Source: an uncultured Clostridia bacterium
Lineage (GTDB): Bacteria > Bacillota > Clostridia > Oscillospirales > Acutalibacteraceae
Direction: 5' to 3'
Length of the DNA: 64,000 bases
Assembly: GCA_947581635.1 (NCBI GenBank)
Contig: CANPVE010000002.1
Location: 1 to 64,000, forward strand
How positions within the stretch are numbered: the stretch's first letter is position 1; every line of letters begins with the position of its first letter. This document shows positions 8,832 through 17,804 of this stretch, piece by piece. A program made the position numbers and the translations under genes. A model generated the notes under the pieces. The model searched no databases. It was not told the DNA's origin and was given only the letters and a program-made list of their open reading frames with translations.

Positions 8832-10031
8832 TTAAATATTTACTATTTTGAAGCCTTTATTCAGCATGGCCTGCTTGATTTGGTCTATATGATCGAAGTT
8901 TTTGGTTTCAAGCAAGAGTCTGAGATAGCACCCGTTTACATCTGAGCCTTCGTTGGCGCGCTCGTGATGTATGGAGATTACGTTTCCGCCCAACTCCGCA
9001 ATTATATTTGCAACACCCTGAAGCTGACCCGGCTTGTCTATAAGCTCCAGTGTGAGCGAGCAGGTGCGTCCGGTCATGAGCAGACCGCGTTTTATTACGC
9101 GCGAGAGAATAGTCACGTCGATATTGCCGCCCGAAACAATACAGACAACCTTTTTTCCTTTCACGGGAACCTTGTCGAACATCGCTGCGGCTACTGACAC
9201 GGCACCGGCGCCTTCAGCAATCATCTTCTGTTTTTCGATGAGGGCGAGTATCGCAGCAGAAATTTCATCGTCGGTGACCGTGACTATTTCGTCGACATAT
9301 TTCTGACACGCGTCAAAGGTTATCGAGCCGGGCTCCTTTACCGCAATACCGTCGGCGATGGTGGATACGCTCGGTAGACATTGTATTTCGCCGTCGTTTA
9401 TGGAGTTGAACATACTGGGGGCGCCTGCCGCCTGTACGCCGTAGACCTTGATGTTGGGATTGAGCTGCTTTATGGCGAACGAAACGCCGGCTATAAGTCC
9501 TCCGCCGCCCACAGGTACGATAACGGCGTCGGCATCGGGGAGCTGGTTGGCTATTTCCAGACCTATGGTACCCTGACCCGATATGACATTCTCATCGTCA
9601 AAGGGGTGAATAAAAGTGTAGCCCATCTCGTCGCGGAGCTCAATCGCCTTCTGATAGGCATCGTCATAAACGCCGTTGACAAGGCAGATTTCCGCGCCTC
9701 GTTTGCGTGTTGCCTCTACTTTGGATATGGGGGCGCTGTCCGGTAGGCATATAAGCGATTTAATGTTGTTTTTAGCGGCGGCGAGAGCTACGCCCTGAGC
9801 GTGGTTGCCGGCTGAGCAGGCGATAACGCCCTTTGCCTTTTCCTCCTCGGAGAGCTGCGAGATTTTATAGTAAGCTCCCCTGACCTTGAAAGAACCTGTC
9901 ACCTGAAGACACTCCGGCTTGAGGTATATATCCGTCCCGGGATTTATCTCGGGCGCATACACAAGATCAGTGCGGCGAAGCACATTCTTGAGCACGTATG
10001 ATGCGCGATAAAATTTATCAAGTGAAAGCAT
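8832..10031 (-). CDS. ilvA: Threonine ammonia-lyase (threonine dehydratase)
   Basis: A 399-residue fold-type II PLP enzyme that converts threonine to 2-oxobutyrate and ammonia. The Schiff-base Lys is K49 in G-S-F-K-V-R-G-A, the substrate loop is S-A-G-N-H-A-Q-G, the glycine-rich phosphate loop is V-G-G-G-G-L-I-A-G, and an ACT-type regulatory domain occupies about residues 325-399. One ACT domain and about 400 residues match the TdcB/short IlvA group rather than long IlvA, so biosynthetic or catabolic use is open. It is the first gene of the ilvA-ridA pair. Confidence 0.93.
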   Translation of the reverse strand: MLSLDKFYRASYVLKNVLRRTDLVYAPEINPGTDIYLKPECLQVTGSFKVRGAYYKISQLSEEEKAKGVIACSAGNHAQGVALAAAKNNIKSLICLPDSAPISKVEATRKRGAEICLVNGVYDDAYQKAIELRDEMGYTFIHPFDDENVISGQGTIGLEIANQLPDADAVIVPVGGGGLIAGVSFAIKQLNPNIKVYGVQAAGAPSMFNSINDGEIQCLPSVSTIADGIAVKEPGSITFDACQKYVDEIVTVTDDEISAAILALIEKQKMIAEGAGAVSVAAAMFDKVPVKGKKVVCIVSGGNIDVTILSRVIKRGLLMTGRTCSLTLELIDKPGQLQGVANIIAELGGNVISIHHERANEGSDVNGCYLRLLLETKNFDHIDQIKQAMLNKGFKIVNI

Positions 10032-10168
10032 AGCAAATTTACCTTTCTCAGTGTATGTTTTTTCATCAGACTATATTATCTACCTATTTTTTCAATATGT
10101 CAACATCAAATTGTCACTTCTTATAAAATGTCAATAATGACGGCTATAGTCAAGGCAAATTTATATAA

Positions 10169-10318
10169 TTTTTTAATCCGTATCAGTCCTTAAAAACCCC
10201 GCAGGACACTCAAACTCCAACAAAGTGTGAGAAAATCAAAGTGAAATCGCCACAGGTCACAATGAAGAAAATCACAATGCCGGAGTTTGATGCGGATATG
10301 GGGAGCGATGTGCTGTAA
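10169..10318 (+). pseudogene. Possible C-terminal coding remnant
   Basis: The roughly 300 bp between ilvA and spoIVB contain an open frame of 49 codons with no convincing start, ending at TAA 10316. The translation is Pro/Thr/Lys-rich and finishes K-K-I-T-M-P-E-F-D-A-D-M-G-S-D-V-L, which reads more like the end of a protein than like random intergenic DNA. No ribosome site or known domain is visible. It may be a gene remnant or chance. Confidence 0.2.
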
Positions 10319-10331
10319 TATATAAAACGTG

Positions 10332-11537
10332 TTACGGAATCTGCGTTGTGTTTTTACCTTGCTTTACCATATTCTCTGAAAATATCGCATAACCGCAGGC
10401 TGGGTTATTCACAAATACATGGGTTACGGCCCCCACGAATTTGCCGTTTTGAACTATGGGACTTCCGCTCATTCCCTGCACAATACCGCCCGTTTTTTTG
10501 AGCAATTCTTCATCTGTAACCGTTATTATCATATTTTTTGCCGGTTCGCTCACGTTGTAATTTATCTTATCTATTTTTATGTCGTAAAATTGCGGTTCTT
10601 TTCCGTTTTCCACTGTACAAAGCAGTTTTGCTTTACCCACCTTGACTTCCTGTTTCATGGCGACCTCATACGTTTTGCCATCGGGAACCTCAGCGGTATA
10701 CTGTCCGAACGTCCCGCAAACGGTATTGGAACTTATTTTTCCAAGCTTGCGGGTGCTTAGATATCCGCGTATCTCGCCTGCGGCGCCCTTAACACCCCGC
10801 TTTATATCGGTAAATTCTGCCTCGACAATATCACCGCCATGAATGGGAATGATATTTTGTGTGTCGCTGTCGCATATTCCATGTCCCAGACCGCCAAAGG
10901 TACCCGTTTTATCGTCAATATATGTCAGTGTTCCAATTCCCGCTGCGCTGTCTCTCACCCACATTCCGGTTTTAAGGCATTGATCCGCGTCTGAATACTC
11001 AGGAGTGAGCAACACCTTTTTTTGCAGGCCGTTGCCGGTTATAATTTCAAGTTGTATCTCGCCCTCTGATTTTTCTATCATATCTGAAAATTCATCGTTG
11101 GTATAGACGGATTGCCCATTGACAGACTTTATCACATCTCCCTCGTTCACACCCGCGTCGCGCGCAGGATTTGCACTCCTTCCTTCCGAGCTGAAATCCG
11201 ACAGTCCGACTACCATCACGCCGTCGCTATACATTCTCACGCCGAAGAGTGTGCCGCCCAACCTTACCTTGGTGGGAGCGGAGATGTTTATATTCATGGT
11301 CTTGAGTTTTATCAAGCCAAATAGCCTTGCCGAGGCGTTTTCCCCCGAATCGCTGTCGTATTCCACCTCTGTAGGCAAAAATGTGGAAAGATTTGCCTTT
11401 CCCGATGCTACTACCGTAAGTTCGTCCGGGAGCTGGTTTATTGTAATACCGACGGACGACGACAAAAATCCCACGGCTGCTGCCATTACAACACTCAGCA
11501 GCATTTTCCCCTTTCTTTTTTGCTTTTTCACAGACAT
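10332..11537 (-). CDS. spoIVB: SpoIVB peptidase (stage IV sporulation serine protease)
   Basis: At 401 residues with an N-terminal signal anchor, a PDZ domain (about 120-200, with G-V-N-E-G-D-V-I-K-S-V-N-G), and an S55 peptidase domain. The catalytic His is in G-G-L-G-H-G-I-C-D and the Ser in G-M-S-G-S-P-I-V-Q. SpoIVB is secreted from the forespore and cleaves SpoIVFA, which switches on pro-sigma-K processing. Its usual neighbour spo0A is not in the window. It is transcribed away from the TIR/Sel1 gene, with a long A/T-rich region between. Confidence 0.95.
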   Translation of the reverse strand: MSVKKQKRKGKMLLSVVMAAAVGFLSSSVGITINQLPDELTVVASGKANLSTFLPTEVEYDSDSGENASARLFGLIKLKTMNINISAPTKVRLGGTLFGVRMYSDGVMVVGLSDFSSEGRSANPARDAGVNEGDVIKSVNGQSVYTNDEFSDMIEKSEGEIQLEIITGNGLQKKVLLTPEYSDADQCLKTGMWVRDSAAGIGTLTYIDDKTGTFGGLGHGICDSDTQNIIPIHGGDIVEAEFTDIKRGVKGAAGEIRGYLSTRKLGKISSNTVCGTFGQYTAEVPDGKTYEVAMKQEVKVGKAKLLCTVENGKEPQFYDIKIDKINYNVSEPAKNMIITVTDEELLKKTGGIVQGMSGSPIVQNGKFVGAVTHVFVNNPACGYAIFSENMVKQGKNTTQIP

Positions 11538-11757
11538 ATAAAAGAGTCTCCTTTACCGTTTAATCCCATAAACAAGCAGCCAATAAAAATAATTTTGCGG
11601 CTGCAATATTATAATGCTCAAATTTTACGACCGCACCATTGACAATTTATTTAATCAAAGTAAAGCCGCGTTATTTTTGTGAAATATGCGGAATTTTAAT
11701 TTTTTTAAATGGTCTATAAACATTTGTAAACATTAAATTAAATTCAATTTTATTGTA

Positions 11758-12109
11758 TTGACATGAGAAAAACAATCATTGTATAATGACGTGAGTTCTA
11801 TGAAAATTAGCCGATAAAGGCAAAAAATTTAGAACCAAAAATGGGGAAAAACGACATGGCGAGGTCGGGTATGCTTTATGCGTTTACTGACTCGGAAGTT
11901 GAAAAAACTTGTTCTCTGTTGAGAATTTCTCGTATAAAGATCACGATGGGTTAAGACATACTTTTGGTTGGAGTGAGGATATTTTCTCTTTTTACGAAAA
12001 TACTTTGAGGGAGAATTATCAAGTGATTTTTACTGTCGATTTTTTACCAGCGAATTAATTGTATAATGAACAGGATAGACAATCGATCAAACTGAGAGGG
12101 GAACTTATA
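11758..12109 (+). promoter_or_regulatory. Promoters and leader upstream of the TIR/Sel1 gene
   Basis: TTGACA at 11758-11763 and TATAAT at 11782-11787, 18 bp apart, form a strong promoter. A second TATAAT at 12062-12067 has only a weak -35 region. Between them are an inverted repeat (GTTCTA near 11794, TAGAAC near 11830) and a 37-codon open frame at 11841-11954 that lacks a ribosome site and is probably not translated. The remaining 11538-11757 is A/T-rich and shows no gene. Confidence 0.6.
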
Positions 12110-15100
12110 TTGGATGATCTTTTTTCGGAGTACAATCCCTATCCGTATATATACGTACAATATTGCCCAGCAGACGCTGATAAGGTAATTCCCATAGTTG
12201 AAGCCCTGCGTCGTGAGGGCTATGATGTATGGTGTGATGATAATTTTGACACCCAGATAGATACAGAAGCTATTAGAAAGGCGGCCGCACTGATACTTTT
12301 TTACTCAAAGGCCGCATCGAAATCCAAGCTGTTAAAGAGCACTGTCAAAGCTGCATCGTCTATGAACAGCATAGACAAGGTTTGTGTTTGTCTCGACGAC
12401 AGCGGTTTTGGGATGTCATTCTTGGACTGCAAAAAGAATTATACGCTCTTTTACGTGAGTTCATCCGATTACATCATAGATGAATTGGATTCGTATCTTG
12501 ACATATACAAGCTCCCCGACGAATTGACAGACAGTATGTTGTCACACAATGGTGACATCGATGAAATTTACGAGATGTCCGAGTTTGAACAACTCAACGG
12601 TAATGAAAACATTGCCTTTGAGGAATTCAACGATATGTCCTCTGAAAGCCAAGAGGCAAATTTTGGTGAATTGCGCGATACGTTTGTCGATGCTCCCGTG
12701 AAGAACGAGAGCGTAAATTTCGATGAAATTGTCGAGCCGCCCGTGCAGAACGATAGCGTAAATTTTGATGAAATTATCGAGCCGCCCGTGCAGAACGATA
12801 GCGTAAATTTTGATGAAATTATCGAGCCGCCTGTGCAGGACGAGAGCGTAAATTTTGATGAAGTTGTCGAGCCGCCCGTGCAGGACGATAGCGTAATTTT
12901 TGATGAAATTGTCGAGCCGCCCGTGCAGGACGAAAGCGTAAATTTTGATGAAATTGTCGAGCCGCCCGTGCAGGACGAAAGCGTAAATTTTGATGAAATT
13001 GCCGAGCCGCCCGTGCAGAACGAGAGCGTAAATTTTGATGAAATTGCCGAGCCGCCCGTGCAGGACGAGCCTGTTGTTGAATTCTTCGATCCTATCATAC
13101 CGAAAAATACACAATATTTTTATCGTTCAAGGGCAGACAAAAACGTCATAAATGAAGTGCTTGAGCTGTTTGACGATTACGAATGTAACGACGAAGACGA
13201 ATATGACGAGTATCTCAGACAGTCCATTCGGTCAATTTGGCCTGAGAAGATGGAAGAATATATCATCGATGAGCCGACCGAACCGTTTCCGACCGAATCT
13301 GAAGAAGAACGTATTTCGGACATGGTGTCTTGTGAATCAGAAAATCAAGGATTTGAAGAATCAGAAGACGCGGTATTGAGCGAAATCGAGACCGACTTGA
13401 TGCCGAAATCGGCGTCGGCAATTGAGCATACGCCTTCCGACAGCTCTAACGATTCAAAAGAGTCGGACGATATTTTTTCCTTCTATAAATTTAGGGAGCT
13501 GCCTGAAAATTGCGGTTACAGCGAATTTGAAAACTTTAAATTCATTGATTTGGACAAATGCACGGCACATGGGGCAGAGACGGCATTGATAACTCAAGCG
13601 GACGAGAACGCAGTCACGGAAAAAATTGAGCCTGTAATGCTTGATGAGAAAATTAAGTCGGTTGACGGCGAGCTTGAGGATATATCGAAACCTGTGGAGC
13701 CTGATATGCTCAATGAGAGCTTTGAGTTAAATGAGCGCGGCGACACTCAACCAGAATTTGACAATATAGAGCCTATAACACTCAGTGATGAATTTGCCCC
13801 GAGTGAAACCGACGAGGTGCGCAAAAAAATTGAGCCTGAATCAAATCCAGCCGACGAGCAGGAGCAAAAGGCCGAACCTGAATCAAATCCGAACGATGAG
13901 CAGGAGCAAAAGGCCGAACCTGAATCAAATCCGACCGATGAGCAGGAGCAAAAGGCTGAACCTGAATCCAATCCGACCGACGAGCAGGAGCAAAAGACCG
14001 AGTTAGAACGGAATTTCCAAGATGGCGGGGAAGAAGTGTGGGAAAAGTTCCGAAAGATAGTGCGTGTTCGAGCCATACGGGGCGCCAAGCGCTTTACTTT
14101 GCGCCGCAAAGCGCAGGGGACAAATACTATTGAGGACAAGCCGACTATGCTTTCAAACACTCCCGATACCGATGAAGTTTCACTTCCGCAGGCCGGATTT
14201 ACAGGGGAAAGTCAATTTGAACTTGAGTATCCGCAGGACGACACCATTGACAGCATAGTTGTGGAATATCCTGTAGATGAAGATTTCCACGACACGGAGC
14301 CTGATCCAGTCACCGAGAGGGAGCCTGAGCCAGTCACCAAGACGGAACCTGAGCCAGTTATCGAGACGGAGCCTGAGCCAGTCACCAAGACGGAGCCTGA
14401 GCCAGTTACCGAGAGGGAACCTGAGCCAGTCACCGAGATAGAGCCTGAGCAGAACCCCGAATCCGATACCGAGACAGCCACAGGTGACGCGTTTGACGAT
14501 TCGGATATGAATTCATATGAATTTTTCACCCAAAATGTGTTGGCGGACATAGACAGCGATGGCGATTGGAACGGCGAGAGTTTCTTTGCGGAAACGGAAC
14601 CTGTAACCGAATCGATTGACGAACAGCAATCATATGATGGAGACAATGCGTTCGACAATTATCCGTTTGAGCCACAGCTTGAATTTACATCAATTTCGGA
14701 TACAAACTACAGCGCTCCCCATATTGACAGTAATGAGCCTGCGCATTTTGATGTAGAGTCAGGCGAAGCGAAGGAATCCGACAATGAGGAAGCATTTGCC
14801 GTCGAAACAGAACCGCAGGAAGATGAACAGGAGCTTGACATCAAGATACAGATCCTGATGAAAGCGGCGGAGCAGGGCAATGCCGACGCACAGTATAAGC
14901 TGGGATTGAGCTATGAGCGCGGCGATCGTGTAGAGCAGAATTATGTAAAAGCGGCTCACTGGTACATACTCGCTTCCAACCGCGACAACGCGAACGCTCA
15001 GTTCAACTTGGCCCAGATGTACGAAAAGGGTCTTGGTGTAACTAAGAACATTACAGAGGCAGTCAATCTTTACCGCGCCGCCGCAAAGCAGGGACATTCC

Positions 15101-15589
15101 AATGCGCAGACGCATTACGGCATATGCCTGAGAAACGGTATGGGAATTGAAAAGAATGAGTCTAAGGCTGTCAAATGGTTTGTAAAGGCTTCCGAGAAGG
15201 GAAACGCCGCAGCGATATACAACCTTGGGGTGTGCTTTGAATTGGGTCGCGGCGTTGAACAGGACTTGTCGCGCGCGCTTCAGCTCTATCTGGCTGCGGC
15301 CAATCAGGATTACGCCGACGCCCAAAACGCGCTTGCCAACTGCTACATAAGCGGCAACGGCATTCCCGCTAACTACACCGAAGCGGTGCGCTGGTACAGC
15401 AAGGCGGCGCGAAATGGCAATGTTGCCGCGCAATTCAATATAGGCTTCTGTTGCGAGAACGGCATAGGCATAGAGAAGAATGACGATATGGCATACAGAT
15501 TCTACAAAATAGCTGCCGAAAACGGCAGTGAAAACGCTCTGAAGCGTCTCACCGATTTGGGTTTTATCAAGAGTGATTCTGAAATCTGA
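12110..15589 (+). CDS. TIR-like domain protein with three tandem-repeat linkers and C-terminal Sel1 repeats
   Basis: A 1159-residue protein. The TTG start at 12110 follows GAGAGGGGA; a start further upstream would overlap a -10 box. Residues about 10-140 look like a TIR_2 domain (Y-I-Y-V-Q-Y-C-P-A-D-A-D, then E-G-Y-D-V-W-C-D-D). The place where catalytic TIRs carry W-x-x-x-E reads S-K-L-L-K-S-T, so NADase activity is doubtful. A long acidic, disordered region follows with three separate repeat families, and residues about 910-1155 hold six or seven Sel1 repeats. No signal peptide or membrane segment is seen, so it is probably a cytoplasmic scaffold. Partner and pathway are unknown; no defence genes are adjacent. 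Confidence 0.82.
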   Translation: MDDLFSEYNPYPYIYVQYCPADADKVIPIVEALRREGYDVWCDDNFDTQIDTEAIRKAAALILFYSKAASKSKLLKSTVKAASSMNSIDKVCVCLDDSGFGMSFLDCKKNYTLFYVSSSDYIIDELDSYLDIYKLPDELTDSMLSHNGDIDEIYEMSEFEQLNGNENIAFEEFNDMSSESQEANFGELRDTFVDAPVKNESVNFDEIVEPPVQNDSVNFDEIIEPPVQNDSVNFDEIIEPPVQDESVNFDEVVEPPVQDDSVIFDEIVEPPVQDESVNFDEIVEPPVQDESVNFDEIAEPPVQNESVNFDEIAEPPVQDEPVVEFFDPIIPKNTQYFYRSRADKNVINEVLELFDDYECNDEDEYDEYLRQSIRSIWPEKMEEYIIDEPTEPFPTESEEERISDMVSCESENQGFEESEDAVLSEIETDLMPKSASAIEHTPSDSSNDSKESDDIFSFYKFRELPENCGYSEFENFKFIDLDKCTAHGAETALITQADENAVTEKIEPVMLDEKIKSVDGELEDISKPVEPDMLNESFELNERGDTQPEFDNIEPITLSDEFAPSETDEVRKKIEPESNPADEQEQKAEPESNPNDEQEQKAEPESNPTDEQEQKAEPESNPTDEQEQKTELERNFQDGGEEVWEKFRKIVRVRAIRGAKRFTLRRKAQGTNTIEDKPTMLSNTPDTDEVSLPQAGFTGESQFELEYPQDDTIDSIVVEYPVDEDFHDTEPDPVTEREPEPVTKTEPEPVIETEPEPVTKTEPEPVTEREPEPVTEIEPEQNPESDTETATGDAFDDSDMNSYEFFTQNVLADIDSDGDWNGESFFAETEPVTESIDEQQSYDGDNAFDNYPFEPQLEFTSISDTNYSAPHIDSNEPAHFDVESGEAKESDNEEAFAVETEPQEDEQELDIKIQILMKAAEQGNADAQYKLGLSYERGDRVEQNYVKAAHWYILASNRDNANAQFNLAQMYEKGLGVTKNITEAVNLYRAAAKQGHSNAQTHYGICLRNGMGIEKNESKAVKWFVKASEKGNAAAIYNLGVCFELGRGVEQDLSRALQLYLAAANQDYADAQNALANCYISGNGIPANYTEAVRWYSKAARNGNVAAQFNIGFCCENGIGIEKNDDMAYRFYKIAAENGSENALKRLTDLGFIKSDSEI
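12689..13066 (+). repeat. 45-bp tandem repeat array within the TIR/Sel1 gene
   Basis: Eight full 45-bp units and a partial ninth encode E-P-P-V-Q-D-E-S-V-N-F-D-E-I-V. The first unit is diverged; the others differ at a few positions only. Confidence 0.95.
13832..13999 (+). repeat. 42-bp tandem repeat array within the TIR/Sel1 gene
   Basis: Four 42-bp units encode E-P-E-S-N-P-T-D-E-Q-E-Q-K-A. They are unrelated in sequence to the 45-bp family. Confidence 0.95.
14297..14452 (+). repeat. 24-bp tandem repeat array within the TIR/Sel1 gene
   Basis: Six 24-bp units and a partial seventh encode E-P-E-P-V-T-E/K-T/R, a Pro/Glu/Thr-rich spacer. Confidence 0.95.
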
Positions 15590-15609
15590 TGTATTAAAAG
15601 AGCATAGAA

Positions 15610-15654
15610 TAAAAACTGTACGGTGCGTTGGTTTGCGTATCGTACAGTTTTTTT
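15610..15654 (+). terminator. Terminator of the TIR/Sel1 gene
   Basis: AAAACTGTACG pairs with CGTACAGTTTT and a T run follows. Confidence 0.88.
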
Positions 15655-15675
15655 AATTTTGCGTTAAAATTTATG

Positions 15676-15704
15676 TTGTATATTCTCCTGGATTGTATTA
15701 TAAT
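15676..15704 (+). promoter_or_regulatory. Promoter of the AIM24-family gene
   Basis: TTGTAT at 15676-15681 and TATAAT at 15699-15704 with a 17-bp spacer. Confidence 0.6.
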
Positions 15705-15769
15705 ATCAATGGTGTGTTTCCGGTGGGGAGATGCACACGTTTATTGAGAACTGAGAGGTATGTTTATTT

Positions 15770-16450
15770 ATGCAGTATCAAATCACAGGAACGCCGTTGC
15801 CCGTAGTGACCTGTACATTGCAGGAGAATGAGAGAATGATCACAGAGAGCGGTGCAATGAGCTGGATGAGCCCGAATATGCGCATGGAAACCAGCAGCAA
15901 CGGTGGTATTGGAAAAGTAGTGGGAAGAATGTTTTCGGGCGAATCCATGTTCCAGAACATCTACACGGCCATAGGCGGACAGGGTATGATAGCCTTTGCA
16001 TCCTCGTTCCCCGGCACAATAATTCCGTTTGAGATTACACCCACGAATACGATAATCGTGCAGAAGAGGGGTTTCCTTGCCGCCGAGGCGGGCGTTCAGC
16101 TCTCGGTTCACGTCAATCAGAAAATAGGCTCCGGCTTTTTTGGCGGTGAAGGCTTCATCATGCAGAAGCTCAGCGGACATGGTATTGCGTTTGTCGAAAT
16201 AGATGGTTCGGTAGTGGAATACAACCTTGCCCCGGGTCAGCAGATTATTGTCGATACGGGAATTCTCGCTGCCATGACCGAAAGCTGTACTATGTCTATT
16301 CAACAGATACGGGGCGCAAAGAACGTGCTGTTCGGCGGCGAAGGTCTTTTCAACACCGTGATTACAGGCCCGGGCAAGATTTATTTGCAGTCAATGCCGA
16401 TAAATATGCTCGCCAAGTCCATTATTCCCTATATTCCTCACTCAAACTGA
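15770..16450 (+). CDS. AIM24/TIGR00266 family protein
   Basis: A 226-residue protein of the TIGR00266/AIM24 family. The N-terminus reads M-Q-Y-Q-I-x-G-x-P-L-P-V-V, followed by E-S-G-A-M-S-W-M, R-M-F-S-G-E-S-M-F and a glycine-rich beta body. Family members form a compact double beta-sheet fold; the bacterial function is unknown (the mitochondrial relative affects inner membrane organisation). No signal peptide or membrane span is seen. It is monocistronic, with its own promoter and a downstream terminator. Confidence 0.88.
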   Translation: MQYQITGTPLPVVTCTLQENERMITESGAMSWMSPNMRMETSSNGGIGKVVGRMFSGESMFQNIYTAIGGQGMIAFASSFPGTIIPFEITPTNTIIVQKRGFLAAEAGVQLSVHVNQKIGSGFFGGEGFIMQKLSGHGIAFVEIDGSVVEYNLAPGQQIIVDTGILAAMTESCTMSIQQIRGAKNVLFGGEGLFNTVITGPGKIYLQSMPINMLAKSIIPYIPHSN

Positions 16451-16480
16451 TGGAATTTTTAACATAATTTAACCGTACAA

Positions 16481-16528
16481 CAAAAAACGCTGTCAATTTC
16501 GGATTTTTCCAAAATCGGCAGCGTTTTG
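16481..16528. terminator. Bidirectional terminator between AIM24 gene and nth
   Basis: AAAACGCTG pairs with CAGCGTTTT around an inner GGATTTTTCC hairpin. T runs flank it on both strands, serving the two convergent genes. Confidence 0.85.
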
Positions 16529-16534
16529 CCGTCA

Positions 16535-17188
16535 TTAGCGCGGTGCGGCGTCCAAATTTTCAATATAATATTTGCAAAACCCGTTCAGTGGACATTCGCT
16601 GCATTTCGGAGAACGCGCCGTGCAGGTATCCCGCCCGAAAAGCACGAAGCGATGGCAGAGCGCGTTGCCCTCTTCTGGTTCAACGCAGGCGTGAAGCTGC
16701 CGCTCTACTTTTACAGGATCCTTTGTGCCGTCGGTCAGACCTATTCTTCCCGATATGCGTATGCAATGCGTGTCGGCGACAATCGCAGGCTTTCCGTAAA
16801 CGTCACCGAGTATCAGATTGGCGGTTTTACGTCCCACGCCGGGCAGTTTCAGCAATTCATCCATGCTGTCGGGCACGATTCCGCCGTATTTTTCGCGTAT
16901 CATGAGCGACAGATTTTTGATATCACGAGCCTTGGTGTTGAACAGACCGCAGGGTTTGATTATATCACCTATTTCCTCAACCGCTGCATTGCAGAGATCG
17001 TCAAGAGTGGGGTATTTTTCAAATAAAATTGGAGTTACCTTATTTACTCTTGCATCGGTGCACTGAGCAGACAGACGTACGGCTATAATAAGCTGAACGG
17101 GGTTTGTATATGTAAGTGAGCATATCGCGTCGGGGTATAATTCCTTCAATGCCGCAACAGTATTTGCCGCAAGCTCTTTATTATTCAT
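16535..17188 (-). CDS. nth: Endonuclease III
   Basis: A 217-residue HhH-GPD DNA glycosylase/AP lyase for oxidised pyrimidines in base excision repair. The helix-hairpin-helix is L-P-G-V-G-R-K-T-A-N with catalytic Lys K121; the catalytic Asp is D139 in V-A-D-T-H-C. The C-terminal 4Fe-4S loop is C189-x6-C196-x2-C199-x5-C205. All key residues are present. It heads away from dcd, whose end lies 72 bp upstream on the same strand. Confidence 0.96.
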   Translation of the reverse strand: MNNKELAANTVAALKELYPDAICSLTYTNPVQLIIAVRLSAQCTDARVNKVTPILFEKYPTLDDLCNAAVEEIGDIIKPCGLFNTKARDIKNLSLMIREKYGGIVPDSMDELLKLPGVGRKTANLILGDVYGKPAIVADTHCIRISGRIGLTDGTKDPVKVERQLHACVEPEEGNALCHRFVLFGRDTCTARSPKCSECPLNGFCKYYIENLDAAPR

Positions 17189-17260
17189 TTGGATTCTCCC
17201 AGCCTTGTTGTGTCAAATATGTAAAGATATTTATAAAAGTTTTTAAGCTTTTTGCGTGTC

Positions 17261-17791
17261 TCAGCCCTTGTCCATGAATACGAGTGAACCTGTCGCACCT
17301 CGTTGTCCCTGATATTTACCGCTGTATGGATTCAGGGCTGTTTCGTCCATCTCGGCAAAGACCAATTGTCCGACCCTGCGTCCGGATTTCAATTCAATCG
17401 CGCAGCGGTTTGCGTTGAATAATTCCAAAGTTATCTCTCCGCAGAACCCGGGGTCAACCCAGCCCGCATTCTGAATGAAAAGTCCCATGCGCCCGAGCGA
17501 ACTCCTGCCTTCAACAAATGCTGTCAGGTTGTCGGGAAGCGATATGTATTCCATTGTGGTGGCGAGCACAAACTGCCCGGGAAGCAGCACATATGTGTCG
17601 GTTTCAATTGTCTTGTAGTTTATTTTGTCCTCCAGCGTAATTATGCCCGACGGCAGATCCTCAACTATGCTGAATGTATTGCCAAGACGCACATCAACGC
17701 TGGCGGGCTGGATTTGCGATTGCTCCAGCGGAGATATTTCGAGGGTCTTGGCTTTCAACATTTTAACTATGGTTTTATCCGACAGAATCAT
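17261..17791 (-). CDS. dcd: dCTP deaminase
   Basis: A 176-residue trimeric dUTPase-fold enzyme that makes dUTP (or dUMP in bifunctional forms) from dCTP, feeding dTMP synthesis. Motifs seen are [12 protein letters not shown] near the start, [24 protein letters not shown] with the catalytic Glu, and the C-terminal Y-x-G-Q-R-G-A-T. Whether it also has dUTPase activity cannot be decided by eye. The acetyltransferase gene starts its stop only 13 bp upstream, so the two are probably co-transcribed. Confidence 0.93.
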   Translation of the reverse strand: MILSDKTIVKMLKAKTLEISPLEQSQIQPASVDVRLGNTFSIVEDLPSGIITLEDKINYKTIETDTYVLLPGQFVLATTMEYISLPDNLTAFVEGRSSLGRMGLFIQNAGWVDPGFCGEITLELFNANRCAIELKSGRRVGQLVFAEMDETALNPYSGKYQGQRGATGSLVFMDKG

Positions 17792-17804
17792 TTAAAATGC
17801 CCCC

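Noticed and set aside
12542..13114. Antisense frames of 176-190 codons opposite the TIR/Sel1 45-bp repeats
   Set aside because: They are shadows of the 45-bp array, with no start signals and no domain.
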